A stretch of 64,000 nt of DNA from an uncultured Synechococcus sp. (GTDB lineage: Bacteria > Cyanobacteriota > Cyanobacteriia > PCC-6307 > Cyanobiaceae), in contig CAJXPL010000014.1 of the NCBI GenBank assembly GCA_913057985.1, positions 1 through 64,000 of the forward strand. Reading direction: 5' to 3'. Under the pieces are notes generated by a model. That model was not told where the DNA came from. It worked only from the letters and a program-made list of their open reading frames with translations, and made no database searches. The position numbers and the translations under genes were made by a program. This document shows positions 10,549 to 19,666 of the stretch, in pieces (the first letter of the stretch is position 1; each line of letters starts with the position of its first letter).

Positions 10549-11916
10549 ATGGCTAAGTCCAAAGGGTTCAAATTTTCTAAGTGGTTAAACAACCAAACAA
10601 AAAGCAATCTAAAGAGCAAAGACAACAATCCATCCAATTCTCAATCTGACGTTTACAATAAGCAAAGTGGTCGAGGAGTTTTAGCAAGATTTTTGCCAGA
10701 CGGTGAAGCACGTCCAAGAGGCAATGAAGGAGTAGCAGCAACTTTTCTGCACCAAGATGTTGTCACACCAAACCAGACTTATAGCGTTAACACTGACAAT
10801 GATGATTGGGTACCCTACCCTAATTATGCCAATCTTCTAGCAGTCGCCAAAAATCCAAACCAACTCGGTGGACAAGGAAATTTCTCAAAAGCACGTGGGA
10901 ACGAAAGCTGGGGTTATGGCGTTTTCTATGCTCACGACTCCAATTCAGTTGACCTAAGAGCCGTACCCTTTTGGAACAATAAAAATGATAGGTTTAACAA
11001 AAGACCTGATGGTTTTAAGGCCCCAGGATATTGGGGAACCTGGAATAATAATGGAGAAATAGTATGGTATGAGGATCTAACAAACGCTGATGGTACTAGA
11101 CAAAATGGATCAGGGAATGATTGGCTCAATATAGGAAACCCCGGAGTAGAAGGCCCAAAATATTATGGGCTAGGGACAGGAATACATGTAGAAAATAATT
11201 ATATAGATGCCATAGCAAATAAAAATCAAGAATTCAGCTGGCCAAATAGTGGATATGACAAATCCTGGCTACACGACGGAATCACAGGATGGTTCGGAGA
11301 ACTTGATTACAATTTAAAAGGGAATAATAATACCTGGAAAGCTTATGTCGATACAATGACGAGTGCAGCGTTGGATACTTTTAAAGTTTCTAAAATAGGC
11401 GACCTTGACTGGAACAACACCCCCACCAACCAAGGATGGTTAGATGCCGGCTTTAGCTGGGTCAACAATCCTACCGACATGATTAATATACAAAACAGTT
11501 TCTACCTGAACCGCAAAAATTACTTGAACAAAAAGCAATCTCAGCGAAGCAATTATTGGGGATGGAATGAAGTACCGACCAAGAACGCATACTGGAATAA
11601 CGCAAACAACATCAAGGGCTCTATCATTACATTACCCCTGAATTTCAAAGGAAAAAAAATTAATAAAAAAAGTGGATGGAAAAAAATTAAAAATAAAGTA
11701 TCTGACTTGATCGATCAATACAAGAACTATGTCCTCGACGACGGTAACTCTTTTGACGTCTCCAAATTTATAGACGGCAAGCCAATCGCTTTCGCTCAAA
11801 CTCTAGAAAAGCCATACGGAAATAGCTTATTTGAAATGACTTATACTTATAACAATAAAGAGTTGAAGGGCGATAATTTTACGATTACTTCTGAAGGAAT
11901 CTTAGATATTTTCTAA
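10549..11916 (+). CDS. Orphan Trp/Asn-rich, cysteine-free protein of an AT-rich patch
   Basis: Not recognised. The 455-residue product has 19 tryptophans, very many asparagines and lysines, and no cysteine. W/N/G clusters recur throughout (GYWGTWNNNGEI, DWNNTPTNQGWLDAGFSW, NYWGWNE). There is no N-terminal signal peptide or membrane span; the first 35 residues are basic and polar. The C-terminus ends in a short hydrophobic stretch (SEGILDIF), which together with the lack of cysteine would suit type I secretion; that is inference only. The gene is far more AT-rich than its surroundings (the line at 11041 is about 35% GC, at 11641 about 15%), so acquisition by transfer is likely. No clear ribosome binding site precedes the ATG. 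Confidence 0.7.
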   Translation: MAKSKGFKFSKWLNNQTKSNLKSKDNNPSNSQSDVYNKQSGRGVLARFLPDGEARPRGNEGVAATFLHQDVVTPNQTYSVNTDNDDWVPYPNYANLLAVAKNPNQLGGQGNFSKARGNESWGYGVFYAHDSNSVDLRAVPFWNNKNDRFNKRPDGFKAPGYWGTWNNNGEIVWYEDLTNADGTRQNGSGNDWLNIGNPGVEGPKYYGLGTGIHVENNYIDAIANKNQEFSWPNSGYDKSWLHDGITGWFGELDYNLKGNNNTWKAYVDTMTSAALDTFKVSKIGDLDWNNTPTNQGWLDAGFSWVNNPTDMINIQNSFYLNRKNYLNKKQSQRSNYWGWNEVPTKNAYWNNANNIKGSIITLPLNFKGKKINKKSGWKKIKNKVSDLIDQYKNYVLDDGNSFDVSKFIDGKPIAFAQTLEKPYGNSLFEMTYTYNNKELKGDNFTITSEGILDIF

Positions 11917-12009
11917 AACGACGAATAGTTAATCCAATGATTGCCAGCTTCATAGACCTTTTGATATAATGGATTCGAGTAAAGCGATTATTAACCATCA
12001 AACAAGTTT

Positions 12010-12644
12010 ATGGAGCTGGCGATCATCTCGTTGTTCCCAGGCATCATGGATTATTCGTACATCACGGAATCAATCTGGGCGATGGAACAGTCGCTCATTA
12101 CCTCGAAGGGAAGCAGATCATTCGCAGTTCATTGGAGGAATTTAGTCAAGATCAGACCATTAGCGTTATCGAGCATCAACATCAATCGCCTATTGGTGTG
12201 ACTCTCCGCCGAGCCATGAGTCGGCTCGGCGAACAGAATTACAATCTCTTGTTCAACAATTGCGAACACTTCGCAACCTGGTGCAAAACCGGGCGCCATC
12301 GCAGCGGCCAGGTGGACTCCGTGCTGGAGCGGGCCCGCCATTGGAGTGGTCTGATGCCATCAGCCCTGATGCGCGGTCTCGAACTGCTTGTGCAACGGGG
12401 TCTGCTGGACGACGACGCCCGCGCCATCGCCCGACAGGGGGTGGACAAACTGGAACAGCTGCGCCAGTCGCTGCTGCGCAAACTGGAGGGCCTGCTGGAA
12501 CGGGCCGGAGACGGCACGGATCGCCGGATGCTGCTCACCGGGCAGAGCCTGGCGGATGAGCTGGCGGCGGTGGAGGAGCTGAAAACCCGCATTGATGCCT
12601 TGCTGCAGCTACCAGAGTCACCAGACGGTGCCAGCCGGAACTAA
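12010..12644 (+). CDS. LRAT / NlpC-P60-like protein whose start is out of frame
   Basis: The frame containing codon 12132 encodes a circularly permuted papain-like LRAT-type domain. A histidine motif (GDHLVVPRHHG, then VHHGINLGDGTVAHY) lies at 12018-12107, and the cysteine motif NNCEHFATWC follows near 12253. A helical, GC-rich C-terminal region of about 100 residues comes after. The frame is open back to 11970 but has no ATG, GTG or TTG ahead of the histidine motif; the first is TTG 12132, inside the domain. The ATG at 12010 is in the next frame (MELAII). One extra base between 12012 and 12018 would give MELGDHLVV, a natural start. So this is a frameshifted gene, a sequencing error, or a non-standard start. 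Family members are thiol acyltransferases or hydrolases; the substrate is unknown. Confidence 0.6.
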
Positions 12645-12683
12645 AACCAAATTTTTTATCAACACACCCCTGCAGTTGAAGCC

Positions 12684-13631
12684 ATGCTGGCCATTTCTGG
12701 GCATCATTCGACAAAACAAACACATTCCATAGGCAGCAAGGCCGCTTTAAAACTCCAAAATCTCGAAGCCTGGAAACGCGAAGAAGGGTATTGGTTTGGC
12801 GAACTCAGCTTTCTAAACAAACAAGGGCGGTACGACTACATCGCCACAGAAAGCCCCACCGGCGGCCAGTTCGATTATCGAACGTATTATGGATTCATCA
12901 ACCTGCAGGTTGAGAAAGGAGAACTGAAGCAACGCAATATATTTGTTCGCCCTCCACTGAACATTGAACCGTTCGATCTTGATGCCGATCAAACGGTTTC
13001 CACCGAGGAGCTGCACCTGTTCGGCTTCACCAGCCCCTTCGGCTACACGATCGACACCAAAACCAAAACAGCAACACCGGTCAACGAGGAACTCAGCCCT
13101 TTTCAGTACAACGAAGGCACAGAACAAACCTTCACTGCCGATCAAAGTGGAGCCAACAAGAAAGGAACCCTGACAGGAACCTATTTCGGCATTCCAACGA
13201 CCACACAAACCCTGGGAGACAACACCATCGTCTACACGGTCGGCACCGAGCAGACCGGATTGTTCCAGAACCAACTCACCACACTGCCCAACCGCAACGG
13301 ACGCGTTCGCACCGCCCAGGGCTTCGCAGGCAATCAACCGACCTACGCCAGCTTCTATCGCGAAACCAAAGTCCTGCCAAGCGTGGACAAGAAGGGTTAT
13401 GTGACACGATCGGCCCGCGATAACTTCCTTGATCTTCTGGCGGAGAAACGCATCAACGCCAATGTGCCAGACGCACTGAAGACCGAAAACACCTCCGACT
13501 TCTTCACAACCGGCCTGGAACAAGCCGATGCCAGAGGCATCACGATTCCGGAGCTGGAGCTATCGCTGGATGCCGCCATTTCCGCTGATGCATCCGAGAA
13601 AAAATCAACTCAAAGGCACATCAGGCGATGA
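12684..13631 (+). CDS. N-terminal fragment of a split RTX-like protein
   Basis: The 315-residue frame has no recognised enzyme motif. It is beta-rich, cysteine-free and lacks a signal peptide. Segments such as YDYIATESPTGGQFDYRTYY and FTADQSGANKKGTLTGTYFG suggest an extracellular adhesin-like or surface domain. The frame is lost just after an A6 run at 13599-13604 and ends in a short nonsense tail (STQRHIRR). Reading one A fewer joins it directly to the downstream fragment (SEKNQLKGTSGDD), giving one protein of about 447 residues. The intact ancestor was therefore probably a single gene at 12684-14028. This could be a real pseudogene or a homopolymer error. Confidence 0.55.
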   Translation: MLAISGHHSTKQTHSIGSKAALKLQNLEAWKREEGYWFGELSFLNKQGRYDYIATESPTGGQFDYRTYYGFINLQVEKGELKQRNIFVRPPLNIEPFDLDADQTVSTEELHLFGFTSPFGYTIDTKTKTATPVNEELSPFQYNEGTEQTFTADQSGANKKGTLTGTYFGIPTTTQTLGDNTIVYTVGTEQTGLFQNQLTTLPNRNGRVRTAQGFAGNQPTYASFYRETKVLPSVDKKGYVTRSARDNFLDLLAEKRINANVPDALKTENTSDFFTTGLEQADARGITIPELELSLDAAISADASEKKSTQRHIRR

Positions 13632-14028
13632 TCTCTTCACCCTCGGAGGCAACAAACGCAGGATTCTTGGCAAGGAGGGAACCAACACCTATGTGATCAC
13701 CGGCTTTGTCAAAGGAAGACAGGCCGATGTAATCAGGGATTTCAACCCCGCCAAGGGTGACCGTGTGGTGCTCTCACCGGATGCCATCACCGCCAACCCC
13801 CACGACAGCCTCAGCTTCGCGGTTGCAGCAAACAGAGCGGAATTCCGGGCGCTGAAAAAAGACGCACCGGCTGTGATCTATCGCCAGGACCGCGGAGATC
13901 TGATTTTTGATGCCAACGGCGCCCAGCGCGGCCTGGGTGACGGTGGACGATTCCTCCGGCTCAAGGACGCGCCTGAACTCGACGTTGACAGCCTGTTCAG
14001 CCACGTGATGCCGGAACCCGCAGCCTGA
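13588..14028 (+). pseudogene. C-terminal fragment of the split RTX-like protein
   Basis: This frame continues the previous gene after the A6 run. Its N-terminal part (LKGTSGDDLFTLGG, then DVIRDFNPAKGDRVVLS) matches the style of hemolysin-type calcium-binding ends of secreted cyanobacterial proteins, where GT.GDD..T is followed by a DF.P..D.I strand. It has no cysteine. An in-frame ATG at 13588 lies before the A-run but has no visible ribosome binding site, so independent translation is doubtful. The fragment reads well to its natural stop at 14028. Type I secretion would be expected for an intact protein; that is inference from family style. Confidence 0.5.
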
Positions 14029-14113
14029 ACCTGAAACGATCCCCGATCTGAAGGCCGAACAAGCCATGATCCGCCGCGAAGCCTGAGTAGTCTCAGGCCG
14101 ACGCCCGCGGCGC

Positions 14114-16036
14114 ATGAGTTCGGCCTACCAGCCGCTGCATCACAAATACCGGCCCCAGCGCTTTGATCAGCTGGTGGGGCAGGAGGCGATCGCCGCCACC
14201 CTGGGCCACGCCCTCACCAGCAATCGCATTGCCCCGGCCTATCTGTTCAGTGGCCCCCGCGGCACCGGCAAAACCTCCAGCGCCCGCATCCTGGCCCGCT
14301 CGCTCAATTGCCTGAACAGCGAGGGGCCCACCCCAGAACCCTGCGGCACCTGCGAGCTCTGCACCACGATCGCCGCCGGCACCGCCCTCGATGTGATCGA
14401 GATCGACGCGGCTTCCAACACCGGCGTCGACAACATCCGCGAGCTGATCGAACGCTCCCGCTTCGCACCGGTGCAGGCCCGCTGGAAGGTGTACGTGGTG
14501 GACGAATGCCACATGCTCTCCACCGCAGCCTTCAACGCCCTGCTCAAAACCCTGGAGGAGCCACCACCGCAGGTGGTGTTCGTGCTCGCCACCACCGACC
14601 CGCAACGGGTGCTGCCGACGATCCTGAGCCGTTGTCAACGCTTTGATTTCAGGCGCATTCCTCTGGATGCCCTCAACAAGCATCTGAGCTGGATCGCCGA
14701 ACAGGAAGCGATCGAAATCAAGCCTGAGGCCATTCATGTGGTGGCCCAGCGGTCCCAGGGAGGCCTGCGGGATGCGGAAAGCCTGCTGGATCAGCTGAGC
14801 CTGCTGCCGCCGCCGATCGAAGCCGCTGCGGTGTGGGATCTGCTGGGGGCAGTCCCCGAACAGGAGCTGTTGGAACTGGTGGGGGCCATGAGCAGCGCCG
14901 AACCTGTGCAGCTGCTGGAGGCCACCCGAAACCTGCTGGACCGGGGCCGGGATCCCGGGGCCGTGCTGCAGGGTCTGGCCGGGATGCTGCGGGATCTGGT
15001 GTTGATGGCGGCCGCTCCAGACCGACTGGAACTCACCAGCGTGTCGCCCCAGTTCCGCGAGCAACTGCCCGCCCTCGCCAAGGCCATCGGCCGAGCCCGC
15101 TTGCTGCAATGGCAGGCCCAACTGCGCGGCACCGAGCAACAACTGCGCCAAAGCGTGCAGCCGCGCCTGTGGCTGGAAGTGCTGCTTTTGGGGTTGCTGG
15201 CGGAACCGGTACAGGCTCAGAGCACAGCCACAGCTCCGGCCCCAAGACAACCTGCGACAACGCAACCAGCAGCAACAGCAAGCCCACCGACAACGCCAGT
15301 CGCCCCTCCTGCTCCCACAGCTTCCGCAGCAGCACCTGCAGCAGCCCCAGCAATCGAGGCCCCCAGCCCAAAACCTGCCCCAGCCCCAGCTCCTTCGCTG
15401 GAACTACCGACGGTCTCCACCCCTGCACCGGCAGCCAGCACCAACCTGCCCGAGCTATGGCAACAGATTCTGGGCAGTCTCGAACTGCCTTCCACCCGGA
15501 TGCTGCTGTCGCAGCAGGCCCAACTGGTGCGCCTGGATGCCAACCGCGCCGTTGTGCAGGTGGCAGGCAACTGGATGGGGATGGTTCAGAGCCGGGCATC
15601 CCTGCTGGAACAGGCCGTGGCCAAAGCGCTTGGAGGCTCGAGGCAGCTGGTGCTGGAAGCCAGCAACAGCGCCATGCCACCTGCGATGGCAACAGCCCCG
15701 GTCAAAGCCCCCTCAATCACCCCACCGACCACTAACCCGCCGATCGCACCGGCACCGGCCATCGCAACAACGCCGGTCGGAACAGCCCCGGCAGCGGTCG
15801 AGCCGCCAACACCGGCACCGGCCCCAACGCCGGCACCCTCAGCCACATCAGCGTCAGCTTCGGTGCCAGCGCCAGAACTGCCGCACACCCAAGCCAAACC
15901 ATTGGACGCCAACCCGGCAGCTGCACCAGCAGAATCCAGCCCTCAAGCCAGTCCTCCCTCAGGCCTGGATCGTCAGGCCCGCAACCTGGCGGACTTCTTC
16001 AACGGTCAGGTGCTCGACGTTGACGAGGTCAACTGA
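14114..16036 (+). CDS. dnaX: DNA polymerase III gamma/tau subunit
   Basis: Clamp-loader ATPase of the replicative polymerase. Walker A GPRGTGKT is at 47-54. The zinc module uses Cys66, Cys77, Cys80 and Cys83, followed by VVDECHML and the sensor/arginine segment ILSRCQRF. Domains I-III end near 365. The rest is unusual: two Pro/Ala/Thr-rich linkers (about 375-445 and 530-625) flank a folded block near 450-525. A short C-terminal helix ends LADFFNGQVLDVDEVN. No AAAAAAG-type slippery site for a short gamma form was noticed. The gene lies just after the atypical patch and converges with the glycosyltransferase gene. Confidence 0.93.
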   Translation: MSSAYQPLHHKYRPQRFDQLVGQEAIAATLGHALTSNRIAPAYLFSGPRGTGKTSSARILARSLNCLNSEGPTPEPCGTCELCTTIAAGTALDVIEIDAASNTGVDNIRELIERSRFAPVQARWKVYVVDECHMLSTAAFNALLKTLEEPPPQVVFVLATTDPQRVLPTILSRCQRFDFRRIPLDALNKHLSWIAEQEAIEIKPEAIHVVAQRSQGGLRDAESLLDQLSLLPPPIEAAAVWDLLGAVPEQELLELVGAMSSAEPVQLLEATRNLLDRGRDPGAVLQGLAGMLRDLVLMAAAPDRLELTSVSPQFREQLPALAKAIGRARLLQWQAQLRGTEQQLRQSVQPRLWLEVLLLGLLAEPVQAQSTATAPAPRQPATTQPAATASPPTTPVAPPAPTASAAAPAAAPAIEAPSPKPAPAPAPSLELPTVSTPAPAASTNLPELWQQILGSLELPSTRMLLSQQAQLVRLDANRAVVQVAGNWMGMVQSRASLLEQAVAKALGGSRQLVLEASNSAMPPAMATAPVKAPSITPPTTNPPIAPAPAIATTPVGTAPAAVEPPTPAPAPTPAPSATSASASVPAPELPHTQAKPLDANPAAAPAESSPQASPPSGLDRQARNLADFFNGQVLDVDEVN

Positions 16037-16092
16037 GTGTTCGTCGAGTCGGCGACTCTCCCCCCGGTCATGCTGTCCAACAGGCAACAACC

Positions 16093-17412
16093 TCAGGCCT
16101 GAACCGGATGCTCCTGACCATGGCTGGTTTTGGCCCAGACCAAGCGTTTGGGGAGCAGTGACATCCGCAAGGTCACCCAGGGAATCACCACAAACCAGTG
16201 GCCCAGGTAAGCAATCGCGACGAGGAGATTGGCCAGGCTCGCTGAGGGAATCTCCGGCCCCTCGCTGCCATCGCGACATCCGCGCCAGTAGGCCAGACCC
16301 GACACGCTGAAGGCCACCACAGACAAAGGCCAGTAGACCGGCAGGCTTCGGGTGATCAGAGCCGTGCTCAGATCAGCGAAGGACACCACCGGCAAGGCGT
16401 ACTGGAGCAGAAAAAAGGCCGTCAGATCCAAGCGCTGACGAAGACTCAACTGCGCTGAGGTGAGCACCGGCCAGTAATCGAAGAACCGCTGCAAGCCACC
16501 TTCCGCCCAGCGCTGCCGTTGCTTCCACAGGGCCTGGAGACCGGGTACCGCCTCTTCCTGAACCGGAGGGTCCCACAACAATCCCACCAAAGCGCCATGG
16601 GTCAGCAGGCGGAAGCTGAGGTCAAGGTCATCGGTGACGGTGTCTTCATTGAAACCACCACTGGACTCGAGCACGGAGCGTTTGATCAGCTGTCCGTTAC
16701 CCCGCAGTTCGGCCACGCCTCTATTGGCCAGTCGGCCCGACTGGATTACCGCATCCAGAGCCATCTCCATTGCCTGGGATCGCGTCAGCCAATTGCGATC
16801 GGCATCAATCACGGCCTTGCGCAGCTGCACCGCCGACCAACCACCCTCCAGGGCGTAGGGGACAAGACGCTCAAGCAGGTCGTCCTGCAATTGGGCATCC
16901 GCGTCAAGCACCAGCAGCCACTCACCCTTGAGACGGTTCAAGGCGGTGTTGAGCGCACCCGACTTGCCACCACCGGCATTGCGCTGGCGATGGATGACAT
17001 TGAGTCCAGGGTGCTGGCTGGCCAGATCGTCCAGCAACTCGGAGGTCCGATCAAGACTGCCGTCGTCGATCACCCAAGTGGTGAGTTGGCCGGACGGATA
17101 GCGAAGGGATGTGAGCCGTTCCACCAAACGCGGCACCACCGCCTCTTCATCACGGGCTGCAACCACCACATCCAGGCTGGGCAGCTTCGCCGGATCGATC
17201 GCTGGTACGGAGTCCGATGACCCACGCGTCAGCTGCCCGCGCATGACGGAACGCAGCCCATAGCCCCCAAGCATCAAGGCAAGACTGATGGCGGGCCAGA
17301 GCGAACGGGCGGAATCGAGCCAGTGGGGAGCAGCACCAGCACATCCACAGGCGAACAGGAACGCTGCCGATTTCACACGACGGTGATCACCCGATGTGGC
17401 GTTCGAGCTCAT
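16093..17412 (-). CDS. Family 2 glycosyltransferase, membrane-bound
   Basis: Processive-type GT2 fold related to cellulose/hyaluronan synthase-like enzymes. Two N-terminal hydrophobic segments (about 15-60) precede the catalytic domain. That domain shows VVVAARDEEAVVPRL near 80, WVIDDGSLDRTSE near 115, the DADAQ metal site near 173, a TDDLDLS acceptor motif near 262, and QRQRW near 298 (the QxxRW signature). Two or three membrane spans follow (FFLLQYALPVVSF, SVVAFSVSGLAYW, LVAIAYLGHWFVVIPWV). The sugar donor and product cannot be told from sequence. An envelope polysaccharide or glycolipid is likely. It is convergent with dnaX and lies 24 bases downstream of the SpoIID-type gene on the same strand. 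Confidence 0.82.
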   Translation of the reverse strand: MSSNATSGDHRRVKSAAFLFACGCAGAAPHWLDSARSLWPAISLALMLGGYGLRSVMRGQLTRGSSDSVPAIDPAKLPSLDVVVAARDEEAVVPRLVERLTSLRYPSGQLTTWVIDDGSLDRTSELLDDLASQHPGLNVIHRQRNAGGGKSGALNTALNRLKGEWLLVLDADAQLQDDLLERLVPYALEGGWSAVQLRKAVIDADRNWLTRSQAMEMALDAVIQSGRLANRGVAELRGNGQLIKRSVLESSGGFNEDTVTDDLDLSFRLLTHGALVGLLWDPPVQEEAVPGLQALWKQRQRWAEGGLQRFFDYWPVLTSAQLSLRQRLDLTAFFLLQYALPVVSFADLSTALITRSLPVYWPLSVVAFSVSGLAYWRGCRDGSEGPEIPSASLANLLVAIAYLGHWFVVIPWVTLRMSLLPKRLVWAKTSHGQEHPVQA

Positions 17413-17436
17413 CCAGCTGCCCAGGTGGAAAGAACT

Positions 17437-18996
17437 TTAAGGGGACTGCGCTGGTGTTAAGAGTGGGCCGTAGACAGTCCCTGGGTAGTAATGGCTCAGG
17501 ATCCGCTCCACGGGCCAGCCACGCCAGGCCAGGTCGATCGCTCCAGCCTGCGACAAACCGGCCCCATGGCCAAAGCCACCACCCACCACCAGCCAGCGTT
17601 CAACACTCTGCGCCTCCAGCACGAACAGGGTGCTGGGCAGGGTGCGAAGGGTGCGACGGATGGCATCCAACTTGAGGATGACTGGAGCGGCGTCGCTGCT
17701 GCCTGAGACCTGCAAGGCCAGCACCCGGCCGCTGGCGCCCCGCTCCATCACCTTCAGTTGCAAGGGAGATACCAGGGGGTCTGCGGCTGCTCCGAGGGCC
17801 TGACGCAAGTCCGGACCCGAAAGGGTTCGGGTCCAGCGGAAGCGGGGGTGGCGCTGGCCATAGGCCCCACTGCGATCGGCAAGCAACGCTTCCACCGCCT
17901 TGCGCTGCTGCAGAGGCAAGGGATGACGGTTGCGCCAGCCCTCATCCCCATCCGGCTTCGCCCGCAAGTAGATACTGGGCTGCATGGCCCAGGCTTCCGG
18001 CCCGGCAGCCATCATCCCGCCATTGGTGGCGTGATACACCGCGCTGATCGGCTGGTTGTTCAGGCTGAGCAACTTGCCCTGGGTGGCTGCAATCGCCTCG
18101 CGCACAGCAGATCCCGCATGGCGGGGATCGCTGTAGACCTGGCACTGCGTGTCGCTGCAGAGGTGATAGCCATCAATGCTGAAGCGATGGCTGTTGGCCA
18201 GAGCCCAGGTGCGCGCCAGAACGGTCTGAGCCTGCAACGCCGCCATCGGCGAACCCGCACCGATCTCGTGGGGCACCACCCCCTCGAGGTAGCGCTCCAC
18301 CGGCACCTGCTCCACCAGGGTCCAGCTGCCGTAGGCATCCCGTTGCAGGCGGAAGGGCCCTTCAAAACGTCCACCAGCCCAGAGCAACCCATCCGAGGCC
18401 TCAATCAGAAGAGGGCCCTGCAGGGGGCGTCCCCCCTCCGGTGTCTGCAGCACCGGTTGGACGGTGCTGGTGACGGTGCCTTGCCAATCACGCACGGCCA
18501 GACCCTCGGGCACAGGCGAACCTTCCGGCGCCCACACCTCCCACTCCCTGGGATGGGCCACCTCAGCTGCAACCCCTAGAGCACGCCAACGGGAGGCGAC
18601 ACGATCCGCCGACTCGAAGCTGGCGAAGGGACCTGCAACCCGGCGAGCCAACGTCAGCGGACGGTCCAGGGCAACGTTTCGCCAGGAGATCACAAACCCT
18701 GAACCACTGTCTTGCTCCCCGGTGGCGTCGCGAAGGCTGAGCGATCCAGCAAAGGCACGCAGATGCAAAGGAGCTGCCGTTTGTGCAGCACCGAGATGAT
18801 CCTCCAAGGCCACCCAGAGCACCGGTTCATGGCCCTCGACCGGCGGTGGGTCAGCGACGGAACGGTGCGTCGCCCGTTGAACCGGTTCCACCAGAGTGGG
18901 CTCAGTGACAGTGGGTTGGAGAGGATCGCTCTGCTCACGGGCGCGGCAGCCAAGACCCACGCAAAGCAGCAATGTGAGCGTCAAGAGCCGAATCAT
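17437..18996 (-). CDS. SpoIID/LytB-domain lipoprotein
   Basis: The N-terminus is a lipoprotein-like signal ([19 protein letters not shown]) with a weak lipobox ending at Cys17. Residues 20-230 hold an SPOR-like segment ([18 protein letters not shown]). The SpoIID domain runs from about 230 to 510, marked by [40 protein letters not shown], and the terminal [18 protein letters not shown].... ILSHYYPGT. In sporulating bacteria SpoIID is a lytic transglycosylase acting on denuded glycan. The cyanobacterial paralogues are uncharacterised, but a peptidoglycan role is the best guess. It is divergent from rpmI across 57 bases. Confidence 0.85.
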   Translation of the reverse strand: MIRLLTLTLLLCVGLGCRAREQSDPLQPTVTEPTLVEPVQRATHRSVADPPPVEGHEPVLWVALEDHLGAAQTAAPLHLRAFAGSLSLRDATGEQDSGSGFVISWRNVALDRPLTLARRVAGPFASFESADRVASRWRALGVAAEVAHPREWEVWAPEGSPVPEGLAVRDWQGTVTSTVQPVLQTPEGGRPLQGPLLIEASDGLLWAGGRFEGPFRLQRDAYGSWTLVEQVPVERYLEGVVPHEIGAGSPMAALQAQTVLARTWALANSHRFSIDGYHLCSDTQCQVYSDPRHAGSAVREAIAATQGKLLSLNNQPISAVYHATNGGMMAAGPEAWAMQPSIYLRAKPDGDEGWRNRHPLPLQQRKAVEALLADRSGAYGQRHPRFRWTRTLSGPDLRQALGAAADPLVSPLQLKVMERGASGRVLALQVSGSSDAAPVILKLDAIRRTLRTLPSTLFVLEAQSVERWLVVGGGFGHGAGLSQAGAIDLAWRGWPVERILSHYYPGTVYGPLLTPAQSP

Positions 18997-19053
18997 TCAA
19001 CGCGGGGCACGTCGGGACGTATTGTTGTCGTTTGTGTCCGAACGAGCAGACCA

Positions 19054-19251
19054 ATGCCCAAGCTGAAGACCCGCAAAGCTGCCGCAAAGCGGTTCAAAGC
19101 AACCGGCACTGGCAAATTTCTGCGTCGTCGCGCTTTCCGGAACCACCTGCTGGACCACAAAACCCCCAAGCAGAAGCGTCATCTGGCCACCAAGGCTGTG
19201 GTGGACCGCACCGATGAGGAGCGCGTGACCCTGATGATGCCCTACGCCTGA
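19054..19251 (+). CDS. rpmI: 50S ribosomal protein L35
   Basis: Small basic protein of the large ribosomal subunit, 65 residues. It starts [20 protein letters not shown] and continues with [14 protein letters not shown], the conserved core. I placed the start at the ATG at 19054, because the upstream open frame is antisense to the SpoIID-type gene and not conserved in style. It is followed by rplT after 56 bases, the standard rpmI-rplT pair. infC is not adjacent, so the usual L20-controlled leader upstream of infC does not apply here. Confidence 0.97.
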   Translation: MPKLKTRKAAAKRFKATGTGKFLRRRAFRNHLLDHKTPKQKRHLATKAVVDRTDEERVTLMMPYA

Positions 19252-19307
19252 GCAAAACAGCTCGGACGAGACCGTTCAACAAGACCTGATCCAACCCTTC
19301 CAACCTC

Positions 19308-19655
19308 ATGGCCCGCGTCAAGAGAGGCAACGTCGCCCGTAAACGCCGCAACAAGATCCTGCGGCTGGCCCGTGGCTTCCGTGGTGGCAACGGAACCCTG
19401 TTCCGTACAGCAAACCAGCGGGTGATGAAAGCCCTCTGCAACGCCTACCGCGATCGCCGTCGTCGTAAGCGCGATTTCCGTCGCCTCTGGATTGCTCGCA
19501 TCAACGCCGCTGCCCGCCTGAATGGTGTGAGCTACAGCCGTCTGATGGGCGGTCTCAAGAAAGCCGATGTGCGCCTGAACCGCAAGATGCTGGCTCAACT
19601 GGCCGTCGTTGACCCCGGTAGCTTTACCAACGTCGTGGCTGCAGCCAAGAGCTGA
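19308..19655 (+). CDS. rplT: 50S ribosomal protein L20
   Basis: Primary 23S rRNA-binding protein needed early in large-subunit assembly. The basic N-terminal extension [16 protein letters not shown] and the core [18 protein letters not shown]-like and WI.RINAAAR.NG segments are diagnostic. Length of 115 residues is normal. It lies 56 bases after rpmI and 11 bases before the Ycf37-like gene, suggesting one transcript. Confidence 0.97.
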   Translation: MARVKRGNVARKRRNKILRLARGFRGGNGTLFRTANQRVMKALCNAYRDRRRRKRDFRRLWIARINAAARLNGVSYSRLMGGLKKADVRLNRKMLAQLAVVDPGSFTNVVAAAKS

Positions 19656-19666
19656 ATTTCTCAACC

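Noticed and set aside
13590-13612. Programmed ribosomal frameshift in the RTX-like gene
   Set aside because: The needed shift is +1, while A-rich slippery sites usually give -1, and A6 is short for transcriptional slippage; an indel is simpler.
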